Positions 19,701-26,850 of a DNA stretch of 64,000 nucleotides are shown in pieces. Under the pieces are notes generated by a model. It searched no databases. It saw nothing but the letters and a program-made list of their open reading frames with translations, and was not told the DNA's origin. Both the position numbers and the translations under genes were made by a program. The stretch is from Hathewaya massiliensis (GTDB lineage: Bacteria > Bacillota > Clostridia > Clostridiales > Clostridiaceae), in NCBI RefSeq assembly GCF_902143515.1, contig NZ_CABFVD010000008.1, positions 62,724-126,723 on the forward strand, in the 5' to 3' direction. The stretch's first letter is position 1. Each line of letters starts with the position of its first letter.

Positions 19701-21131
19701 CCTTCCCTCTTTACCCTTTAATTCATTTATGCTTTTGTTATTATTTTTTAAATTTACTTCTGCAGTAGTTTTTTCTTCTTGCAAACTTTTAAGTTCTTCA
19801 CTTCTCTTATCTTCTTTTTGCTTTATATCTTCTATTTCATTATTTATAATTCTTCCAATATTAAAACCTATATTATCTCTTCTTGGTGCCTTATCCTGAT
19901 TTTTTTCTTTAAGAATTTTTAGCTCATTTTCAAGTTTTAAAAGCTTTTCTGAACGTTCAATATATTCACTATGAAGTTTTGAACATGTAAAAATATTTAT
20001 TTTTCTCTTTAAGTTTTCAACCTTTTTTTCAAGTTCTTCCTCTTCTTTTTTGCTATGCTCATACTTTTCATTAAAATTACTTTTCTCTTCTTCTTTTTTA
20101 TATACTTCTAAGGACTTTTCTTCATATTCTAAACTTTTAAGCTCTTCTTTAAGATTATTAAATTCTTCTTCTAAGCCCTCTTCTTCTCTAATTGATTTTT
20201 GAAGTTGACTTTCTAAATAAACTATGGTATTAGCTATTTCATTTTCTAGTGCTTCTCTATTTTCAATAATTTTTATAGCTTCCATAGTAGTTTCTTTTAT
20301 TTCCTTTGAAAGTTTATTGAAGAGTTCTATTTTTTCTTTTTTATCTATTTTACTTTTATTTTCTTTGTATTGCTTTATATAACTATTTAAAATATCTCTA
20401 TAATTTTTTATTCTATTTTCATCCCTAGTTATCTTGTCTTCAATTGCAGGTATAAACCACTCCTTAACCAAGCCCTCTACATTTTTAGCATTAGAAAAAA
20501 GCTCTGATAATCCTGACTCTTTTAAATTTATTTTCTTTATAATATTTTCCCATTCTTTGTGATTTATATCATAGATCATTAATTTATCAAAATATGCCCT
20601 TGTAGTTGTAGAACTTGTCATATCATAATAATTAAACTCAAAGTTTTTATCCTTCTTTAAATCTTCAAATAGCTTTTTACTATTTGCAAAGCTTTTAACC
20701 TTTTTCTTTCCCTCTATGTTTTCAATTATAGGTATATTTTCTATATCATATCCATTTTTATTTTTATACTCATAAATAAAGTTTATTATATCTAGTTTAT
20801 CCTTTGAATCTTCATCACTAATATCTTGTTTTTTTCTAACCATCATACCAGTTAAAACATAGCCACCACCATTGTCAAGCTTCCATTCTACTAATATATA
20901 TGTAGGTACCTGAGAGGTAAAATAACTCTCAAAGTTTCTCTCTTTTACATTTCTAAATCTTTTATTAACAAAGGGCGCCATTATCATCTGAACTAGAACA
21001 GACTTTCCCCCTCCATTTCTTAAGCTAAACATGGTATCTTCACTATCAAGATTAAATATCTCATCATCAACTCTCATAGAATTATTATTATAATTTAAGT
21101 TTACAATTCTAATACTATTAATTTTACTCAT
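16731..21131 (-). CDS. jetC: JetC, SMC-like ATPase of a Wadjet system
   Basis: 1466 aa. N-terminal ATPase half with the Walker A NGGGKSV (Asn39 to Val45). About 1,200 residues of charged coiled coil follow, with a hinge-like non-coil segment in the middle (about 650-760). The C-terminal half carries the ABC signature SGGEG (1334-1338) and the Walker B VLIMDNPF (Asp1373, Asn1374). The residue after the Walker B aspartate is Asn, not the usual Glu; I recall the same in type II-like JetC proteins, but cannot check. JetC forms the DNA-extruding motor that recognises small circular DNA. It overlaps jetB by 8 nt (ATGAGTAA). It is far longer than MukB-like JetC of some types allows for confusion with chromosomal Smc, which also lacks these neighbours. 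Confidence 0.92.
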   Translation of the reverse strand: MSKINSIRIVNLNYNNNSMRVDDEIFNLDSEDTMFSLRNGGGKSVLVQMIMAPFVNKRFRNVKERNFESYFTSQVPTYILVEWKLDNGGGYVLTGMMVRKKQDISDEDSKDKLDIINFIYEYKNKNGYDIENIPIIENIEGKKKVKSFANSKKLFEDLKKDKNFEFNYYDMTSSTTTRAYFDKLMIYDINHKEWENIIKKINLKESGLSELFSNAKNVEGLVKEWFIPAIEDKITRDENRIKNYRDILNSYIKQYKENKSKIDKKEKIELFNKLSKEIKETTMEAIKIIENREALENEIANTIVYLESQLQKSIREEEGLEEEFNNLKEELKSLEYEEKSLEVYKKEEEKSNFNEKYEHSKKEEEELEKKVENLKRKINIFTCSKLHSEYIERSEKLLKLENELKILKEKNQDKAPRRDNIGFNIGRIINNEIEDIKQKEDKRSEELKSLQEEKTTAEVNLKNNNKSINELKGKEGRLIAYLESFNKIEEKFNKKYKESLQRNIEGLLDEEKVLNLEKDISDKSLSLDKEEKQFGEKLIKSKEEEKILESEKEKNKSNQTKIAMHLDEKNKELNLAEEELKERREIIKYIDFKEEELFNLEKIAFAFNSKINGFADEERKIRNSIENIENEIFKLETGKVLELSTKLENEFKKRDIKIVYGMEWLKKNGYSEEENLDIIKNNPFIPYSLIMDWREIEILKKEPIDIFTSTPIVIIKRESIKNDMKDYKESIVSLDGIEFLISFNNKLLNEEELKKLILENKRILEEKNEELNRIKEDIKLYRDKESIIKTSKLTKAAYENIKIQLQDLNNEAEELRENEIKISKELTKVKEEIYNLKDTIEKIKESLKLNREKSIDFNELKEEYSKYKKQRFELSEAKELIKVTSEKINSLSTEIKDIENRLQDGRNILNNYINERQKLEEEKAKYSIYKTGEIILKDKEDLVAEYEALNKEISSTEQELIREIAESDKKFKEAQRNLSLKENQYLLSEEEYTKVKYDIHEEQELEENLKSEEKYLKEIRKKSEKLKEDIVKLETEITAMMKRIKEEFNTELLKERELIFEKNYEEEREKIKLRIKNTLGLKEKTSKIRRELDKNLDNLKEYNDLKIKEEIKIELDINTLSDTLGMMKRDLRNLAKDEESVINKVSREINYKLYQKNNFIEDETFRQPIQTFNNLLEKPRELLKQLNIVEQSYSDLIKKLLQDISLINKEEEKIIESLLEYIKDINDNLSQIDNNSTINIGAKRIKMLLIYVPEWEENKESYKIKLKDYIEELREHCLLILDKNENIEDTISTKITSYKLYNEIVGTSNVKIKLYKIEEEKQRQISWDEVAKNSGGEGFLSAFVILSSLLTYIRKDFKDIFTKYESGKVLIMDNPFAQTSSSHLLKPLMDIAKKSNTQLICFTGLGGDSIYNRFNNIYVLNTVQSKLKAGTQYLKGDHVKGKEEHEEKNEFMVSSRLKIEEQMRLF

Positions 21132-21852
21132 CTATTTTCTCTCCCATTACTCTTAAAACTCTTTCATAATTATTTTTATTAAGTAAGTTCCAATCCATAA
21201 AACTATCTAACTTAGGTGTAGTTTTAATAATATCATCATTTTGTATATAATAAATTAGTCCTTGTTCATCTAGAAATCTTAAAATCCCATCTACAAAACC
21301 TTCTTTTGTGGTTTTAGATGTAGTCTTTTTATCTAAGCTCTTTAAGGATTCAAATTTCTCTAATAAATCTTTAAAAATTATTCCTGAATCATTTTTATAA
21401 TCTTCATCCTGTTCCCTATCTGCTTCCTTATTAGCTCCTTCTGTTAATCTATCGCTTATAATATTTAAAAATTCTCCTATTTTTATGTAATCTCTAGATT
21501 TACTGCTTATACCTTGTGAACTATAAAAATTTATAAGCAAGGTTAAGATTATAAACTGAGATAAATAATAATCCTTGTCCGTAGCTCCTGATTTACAAAG
21601 TACTCTTTTAAGCTCCCCCTTTGAAAAGCCTAAAAAATCATTTTCTTCCTTTGGAATCATATATATAACTCCACCATATTTTTTAATCATGGCATCTGAA
21701 TCTTCTCCAAGTTCCTTTACCAAAGCTTCTATATTTTCATTATCTGAATACGCCTTGTACAATTCTTCTTCTCTGATATTTAATTCTCCATGCTTTAAAA
21801 GATAATAGTATATTTTATTACTTATTTTAATTTCTTCCATTAAATAACTCAC
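21124..21852 (-). CDS. jetB: JetB, Wadjet accessory (KITE-like) protein
   Basis: 242 aa from a GTG start at 21852, which lies 6 nt after an AGGAGG site; the internal ATG at codon 5 is less well placed. The protein is helical with winged-helix-like segments and no catalytic motif. By position between jetA and jetC it is the KITE-like subunit that binds the kleisin JetA. It looks like the DUF6063-type JetB of type II systems, though this is from memory. It overlaps jetC and lies 12 nt after jetA. Confidence 0.82.
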   Translation of the reverse strand: MSYLMEEIKISNKIYYYLLKHGELNIREEELYKAYSDNENIEALVKELGEDSDAMIKKYGGVIYMIPKEENDFLGFSKGELKRVLCKSGATDKDYYLSQFIILTLLINFYSSQGISSKSRDYIKIGEFLNIISDRLTEGANKEADREQDEDYKNDSGIIFKDLLEKFESLKSLDKKTTSKTTKEGFVDGILRFLDEQGLIYYIQNDDIIKTTPKLDSFMDWNLLNKNNYERVLRVMGEKIDE

Positions 21853-21864
21853 AAAAATCCTCCT

Positions 21865-23472
21865 CTACTGTGTAACCCTAAATAAAATGTCTGAACAGAT
21901 GAAATTTTTCAGCTCTCCGTCCTCATCTAATACTCCTGTAAGATGTATATCCTCATTACCACTTAACTTTTCTACTGAAATCTCTTTGATACTTTTTAAA
22001 TTTATGTTTTCATCTATTATATCAAGAATGGTTTTATTTAATTGAAATTCTATTTCCCCACTTTCCACAGTATTTTCTCTCTCTTTTTTTATGTCCTCTA
22101 TATTTATCTCTCTGTTTTTAATAAGCTCAATAATAACTTCTCTAAAAATTCTAACATTTGGTATTAACTTTTTAATAAGTATAGAACTGTCTTCAATTAG
22201 TTTTTTAATTTCACTAAGAGAAATATGCTGTTTTTCCTTTGCTAATTCTAATATAATTTGCAAAACACCTTTATATTTTTCTAATTTCTCTAATTTTCTT
22301 CTATTCTCTTCTTCCATAAACTCTTCTTCATTAAAAGTTAATAGTTCTTCCTCTTCATCACTATTATTTTTTCTACTCATTTTATATAAAAAGGCTTTAT
22401 TTATATTGTAGGTTTTACGCAGCTTATTTTTAAATATAGGTCTTAAAAATATATGTATATCCCCTATTTTGCTTATATCTTCAATGACTTTATCATATAT
22501 CTCATTTTTAAAATTAAAGCGTTCAATTAATGCCATTTTAGATATGTCTTCTAATTCTTTTCCATAAATATCTTTTATGTCATAGTGTTTTAAAAGAACC
22601 CTCTGATCTTCATCAATGGTTCTGCTTAAATACTCCTTAATAATCCTAAGATTATTTAAATTCTCTTTCTCTTCCTTATTTAATTCCTCTATATTAATAT
22701 CCTTATGGATAAATTCTTTAATCTTCTCTTCCACATTTTCTCTATGTATACTAAACTTTTGCTTACTATTATTTATAAGTTCTAAGTTTCCATCTGTAAG
22801 TTTATTATACTCATCTACAGAGTAACTAAGTGGATTTTCTCTAATCCTTCTTATATCATCCTCAATTTTCTGAACTCTTATTCTAAATTGATTAAATATA
22901 TTTTTTATATCATTAACTGCCTTATCATAGTCTGCCTTCTCTAAGTGCATTTTAAAAATAATTTCATCAATAGTAATCTTTAAGTTTTCTTCTACCTCTA
23001 AGGTTGAAAGCAACAGGGAATAACCTTCTTCAGTTAGAGAATAAGTAACTCTCCTAACTCCTTCTATATATTCCATTTTATTTTTTATAAAACTTATATT
23101 TATATCATTATATTCTCTTTCTTTAAAATTAAAGGCTCTAAAATACATTGCCCTTCCTTCATCGCAAAGTATTGTATTTACAATAAACTCTCCAAGTGCC
23201 TTACAATCTTCATAGGTAATTTCTTTTTTAAAATATAGTGAATTTATTTCATCAATAAAAACACTAATATGATCTAAGGTGCAGATCTCTTCCTTTAAAG
23301 ATTGTTCCATTATATAAAGTAGTACTGCAAATATCATATTATCTTGCTCATATCCCTCTTCAAAACCGTATTTTTTCCAAGTTCCCTTAGCTATACTGTT
23401 TCTAAAAAGCAAAGCATATGCCCCTATTTTCTTCATTCTTATATGATGTGAATCTAAGAAACTAAAATCCAT
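21865..23472 (-). CDS. jetA: JetA, Wadjet kleisin-like protein
   Basis: 535 aa. It begins MDFSFLDSHHIRMKKIGAYALLF, a winged-helix N-terminus, then long helices with a coiled coil (about 170-260) and an acidic EEEEL stretch near 375. It lacks enzymatic motifs. JetA is the kleisin that bridges JetC heads with JetB. It is followed closely by jetB and jetC, so these three form a tight unit. A 124-nt gap with a hairpin separates it from jetD upstream. Confidence 0.85.
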   Translation of the reverse strand: MDFSFLDSHHIRMKKIGAYALLFRNSIAKGTWKKYGFEEGYEQDNMIFAVLLYIMEQSLKEEICTLDHISVFIDEINSLYFKKEITYEDCKALGEFIVNTILCDEGRAMYFRAFNFKEREYNDINISFIKNKMEYIEGVRRVTYSLTEEGYSLLLSTLEVEENLKITIDEIIFKMHLEKADYDKAVNDIKNIFNQFRIRVQKIEDDIRRIRENPLSYSVDEYNKLTDGNLELINNSKQKFSIHRENVEEKIKEFIHKDINIEELNKEEKENLNNLRIIKEYLSRTIDEDQRVLLKHYDIKDIYGKELEDISKMALIERFNFKNEIYDKVIEDISKIGDIHIFLRPIFKNKLRKTYNINKAFLYKMSRKNNSDEEEELLTFNEEEFMEEENRRKLEKLEKYKGVLQIILELAKEKQHISLSEIKKLIEDSSILIKKLIPNVRIFREVIIELIKNREINIEDIKKERENTVESGEIEFQLNKTILDIIDENINLKSIKEISVEKLSGNEDIHLTGVLDEDGELKNFICSDILFRVTQ

Positions 23473-23531
23473 ATTCCTCTCCTTATTACTTTTAAAAATT
23501 TTTATGTTAATTTAAGCTATACCCTTTAATA

Positions 23532-23562
23532 ATTACTATAAATCAGTTCTCTTTATAGTAAT
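23532..23562. other. Hairpin between jetD and jetA
   Basis: ATTACTATAAA (23532-23542) and TTTATAGTAAT (23552-23562) form a perfect 11-bp stem with a 9-nt loop. It has no strong T-run on the minus strand, so it may be an attenuator, an RNA-processing site or a palindromic operator for jetABC rather than a full terminator. Confidence 0.5.
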
Positions 23563-23596
23563 GCCCCTAATCTATTCCATATTTATATATAGAGTC

Positions 23597-24604
23597 CTAT
23601 AAATCATTAATATTTATAATTTCCTGTGGTATATACAGGTCTTCCTCTAATATTTCTAAAATTCTTTTTCTAATCTCTGGTGTAAAAGAATTCAAAAATT
23701 CATCACCTATATTTCTATTTTGTCCCTCTTTGGTCTTTTGCAAAGGAATATTTTCTGTAAAAGCCTTAGAAATCATGGCTTCATAGCCTTTAACAAAGGG
23801 AGTAATTTTGTAATTATTGTGATTTACCCTGCAAAGTCCTTCATATATTACGATGCCCTCATAATCAAGATCTCCAAAATATAATATTTCATTTTCCCTA
23901 TTTGAAACATACTCCTCTACAGAAATTTGAAAATCTTTAAATGCCTTATTTATATTTTTTCCACCACCATAGATTACAGTGCTTATATCTTCCCCTAAAA
24001 TATTATCTCCCTTACTAATTAAATGTCTTCTAAGGGTATAATAGGTATCCTTATTTTCTATAATTAAAACCTTCTGAGGTATATGCTTTGACGCTGAATA
24101 GTAAGCTAAGGGTTCCGATGTATCATAGTAATTTAGAAAGTCTAAGCTTAAGCCTAAATTTTTTAATATGGTTTTACCTTCACCCTTTTGAAGAAACTTC
24201 TCCATGCTCCATATCTGAAAGGCTCTTTCATTCATAGAAATTGGATTTAATAACTCCTCTTTATGATTTAAAATAAAATCATTAAGCTTTAAAATATACT
24301 CTCTATGTTCCTTGTATTTATCAATATGTTTTTTATAATAAGAAACATCAAAATCTACAGTGACTTTATAAGTTAATTCATCTATTAAAGCACTATTATC
24401 TTCTTCTTTTTTAATTATTCTATATCTACTATGTAGTGGTGGATTTTTTCCATTTAAATTACTACTTTTTACAGGCTCTATTTCACCTAATTCTATAGAA
24501 TTGCAAATTTTATTATATAGGTTTAAATAATCATCTATCTTAAACATCTCTTTAATTTCATCTAGTGCAATAAAAGTATTTTTAAAATTTTGAAATTTAG
24601 ACAT
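23597..24604 (-). CDS. jetD: JetD, Wadjet topoisomerase-like nuclease
   Basis: 335 aa. The C-terminal half is a Toprim domain: Glu183 in LIIENKDT, and Asp245 and Asp247 in YFGDLDYEG. The N-terminal DUF3322-like part contains NERAFQIWSMEKFL, a JetD hallmark. JetD cuts plasmid DNA captured and extruded by JetABC. Here jetD is transcribed first, ahead of jetA, whereas many Wadjet operons have it last. All the acidic catalytic residues are present, so the system looks functional. No duplicate jet genes or mobile-element genes are adjacent except the Rpn remnant upstream. Confidence 0.9.
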   Translation of the reverse strand: MSKFQNFKNTFIALDEIKEMFKIDDYLNLYNKICNSIELGEIEPVKSSNLNGKNPPLHSRYRIIKKEEDNSALIDELTYKVTVDFDVSYYKKHIDKYKEHREYILKLNDFILNHKEELLNPISMNERAFQIWSMEKFLQKGEGKTILKNLGLSLDFLNYYDTSEPLAYYSASKHIPQKVLIIENKDTYYTLRRHLISKGDNILGEDISTVIYGGGKNINKAFKDFQISVEEYVSNRENEILYFGDLDYEGIVIYEGLCRVNHNNYKITPFVKGYEAMISKAFTENIPLQKTKEGQNRNIGDEFLNSFTPEIRKRILEILEEDLYIPQEIININDL

Positions 24605-24740
24605 TTTTCTCTCCTATTTATATTATTACATACAAAATAATTGTTCTATTCCTCTTAAATTTACTATAAGTTAATTTTTATGTCAAAATATTTTCTAAAA
24701 ACTAAGGTTATATCTTATTCTTTAGAAAATGAACCATATA

Positions 24741-24782
24741 AAAAAGCAGTTATCATGTAATTCATGTAATAACTGCTTTTTA
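24741..24782. terminator. Bidirectional terminator upstream of jetD
   Basis: AAAAAGCAGTTAT (24741-24753) pairs with AATAACTGCTTTTT (24769-24782), with a loop containing the near-palindrome CATGTAATTCATG. It has T-runs on both strands. Both flanking genes are on the minus strand, so it most likely ends transcription from the Rpn remnant side. Confidence 0.85.
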
Positions 24783-24863
24783 GATATTAAGCCTTATTAG
24801 AGGTTTCTGTAATAAATATTATACTAAGAGTTTTAATATTTGAACCTAGGCTGTTTTAAAACT

Positions 24864-25535
24864 TTAGAAATATTTTTCTAAATCTTTTATATCATCCATT
24901 TCAAAAATTTCTATTGCTATTATATCCATGGTATCAGAGGATAAAGTTTTAATTTTTTCCCTGTATTCATTAGGAACTTTCTTAAATTTTTTTATTAATT
25001 GTTTAATTAATATTTCATATTTGCCTTCAATCTTCCCTATAGTTTCTCCTTCTTTAAGACCTTCCTTAAGACCTTCTTTAAGACCTTCCTTAAGACCTTC
25101 ATCTCTTATCATTTTTCCAATTTCAGTCATAGTAAATACCTCCTTAAATCTTCTTCTACTTTCATGGTCACCAAACTTTTCTAAAAGAGCATAAAGTAAA
25201 CTTAAGCATTGAAGTTTATTGTTACCTTCTTTAATTTTACCAGCAAGTTCGATACTCTTTATAGTTCTTACTGATTTATCATCTTTACCACTCATAAGAG
25301 GAATAAATGTTAAGCTAAGAATCTCTTCTTTTGTTAATTCATCTCCTCTTTCTATCTTTTCTTTTAACTCATTATATTTTTTATCCCCATCTAGGCTACT
25401 CATATAAAAAGCATCTAATTCGTATTTTATAGTTCCAGCATCTAATTTTGTTTTTGCTTCTTTTATATTTGAAGAGTATATTACTAATGTTTTTACTTTT
25501 CTATTATGTTTATAGAAAAGAGATGCATCATAAAA
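24864..25535 (-). pseudogene. 5'-truncated Rpn/PD-(D/E)XK transposase-like gene
   Basis: The open frame gives a 179-residue product from ATG 25403, but the homologous reading continues upstream without a stop to about 25535. There it reads ...RKVKTLVIYSSNIKEAK then KYELDAFYMSSLDGDKKY, the typical middle of Rpn family recombination-promoting nucleases. A stop then occurs in frame at 25536-25538, and the nuclease domain itself is missing. The remaining C-terminal part contains the variable EGLKEGLKEG repeat and the coiled end typical of the family. It is therefore a decayed remnant of a mobile element next to the jet operon, and the ATG at 25403 is not a real start. Confidence 0.85.
25053..25101 (-). 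repeat. 12-bp tandem repeat coding Gly-Leu-Lys-Glu
   Basis: Four copies of a 12-bp unit (TTAAGACCTTCC or TTAAGACCTTCT) lie in frame inside the Rpn remnant and code the GLKE repeat common in this family. Copy number in such units tends to vary between strains. Confidence 0.85.
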
Positions 25536-25593
25536 TTATTATAGCATAAACTTTCCTATAGGGAGTACTTCTTTAATTCACGTTTAATAAAAC

Positions 25594-26850
25594 TTATAAT
25601 GCCAGCATATAACCATCTTTTATACTATTTATAGTAAGTTCAATCATATATAGCATCCCGTTAAATCCTATAAATGGAGTTCTATTATATATTAAAACTT
25701 TACTTAAATTAGGATTGGATATTTGTATTTTTATAGGACTATCTGACATTTTAAGAAGAGCCCCATCTCCAACTATAATTTGTGGACTATACTGGTTAAT
25801 TAATTCCATTTGTTCTTCTTCTGAAATGTTAATTTTTATTTTATCCTCTAGTCCTTCTTCTATATTAAAGTAGTTATTTCCCTTTTTATTATGTTTTACA
25901 ATGCCACAACATATATTAAATCCCATTTCTTTAAGCATAGGATAAATTCCATTTACCATATCATAATATCCAGAGATTATAGTACTTTCACATTTATTCT
26001 CTTTTATAATTGTCTTTATCTTCATAATAGCATCTTCAATATATAATATTTTTTCATCTAAATAAGTTTTATTTCCTTCTACTCCTATAACATCTTCAAT
26101 ATCTCTAATCCATTTTAATGTATTCTTTAATCCATAAGGTCTTCCTAATATATATTCTTGATTATATCTTTCCTTAAGAATTTTAGCCCCATCTATTCCT
26201 TCTGACCTAATTACAATATTAAACTCTGCTTCTGATGCCTTTTTAATCTTTTCTAGGGATGTATCTGATGTAAATATGCAGTTACATGTATACCCAAAAA
26301 CCTCTTTCATGATTTCCTTAATTTCATTTACATCAGATTTATAATTAAAATAATCTACTTGGCTTCCTATTATATTGTAAGTCTTAGCTTTCTTTTCTAG
26401 GGGAGCTTCTACGATTTCTTTACACAATAATTTAATTGTATTTCTAACTCCTAAGGTAAAATCTCCTTTAAAGCCTCCTGTATCAATAGGAATCAATGTT
26501 GCATTTACCTCTTTTTGAAGCATAAAGCAAATACTTTTAATATCAATACCTATAATTGCTGTAATAGATGAACCCATTACAAATATAACTTCTGGGTTAT
26601 GAATTTTATCAACTTCCTTAATAGCTTTTTCTAATCTTTCATGGCTTCCAAAGGCTATATCTGATTCATCTAAATGAGTTGTAAAACACTTAGCTTCTTC
26701 TTGGGCATTTAATTGCATAAATCCTTCAATGGAAAAATGGGTTGTTCCTGCTGGTCCAAATTCCACAATATATGCATCTTTAATAGATCCAAGTGTCCAT
26801 AATGTTCCCATTCTATCAGAAGGTACTGGAAAATATCTATATAAATTCAT
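25594..26850 (-). CDS. NifK-like subunit of a nitrogenase-like reductase
   Basis: 418 aa of the nitrogenase component 1 (oxidoreductase) superfamily, about 100 residues shorter than true NifK. The fold is suggested by SDRMGTLWTLGSIKD, FGPAGTTHFS and FVMGSSITAIIGIDI, which align with the three cysteine regions of NifK. In all three the cysteine is replaced: the P-cluster Cys positions correspond to Met14 or nearby, Thr37 and Ser94/Ser95. BchB of DPOR uses an Asp at the second position; here it is Thr, with His38 next to it. So any cluster must be held mostly by the NifD-like partner. The start codon overlaps the nifD-like stop by one base (TAATG). It ends the operon. Function is not established. 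Confidence 0.85.
   Translation of the reverse strand: MNLYRYFPVPSDRMGTLWTLGSIKDAYIVEFGPAGTTHFSIEGFMQLNAQEEAKCFTTHLDESDIAFGSHERLEKAIKEVDKIHNPEVIFVMGSSITAIIGIDIKSICFMLQKEVNATLIPIDTGGFKGDFTLGVRNTIKLLCKEIVEAPLEKKAKTYNIIGSQVDYFNYKSDVNEIKEIMKEVFGYTCNCIFTSDTSLEKIKKASEAEFNIVIRSEGIDGAKILKERYNQEYILGRPYGLKNTLKWIRDIEDVIGVEGNKTYLDEKILYIEDAIMKIKTIIKENKCESTIISGYYDMVNGIYPMLKEMGFNICCGIVKHNKKGNNYFNIEEGLEDKIKINISEEEQMELINQYSPQIIVGDGALLKMSDSPIKIQISNPNLSKVLIYNRTPFIGFNGMLYMIELTINSIKDGYMLAL

Noticed and set aside
16731-21131. Chromosomal Smc or SbcC
   Set aside because: The protein starts and ends unlike Smc/SbcC, has the NGGGKS and MDNPF motifs, and is embedded with JetB, JetA and the Toprim protein JetD.
25053-25101. 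CRISPR-like or intergenic tandem repeat
   Set aside because: The 12-bp units are in frame, code GLKE, have no spacers, and lie inside the Rpn coding remnant.
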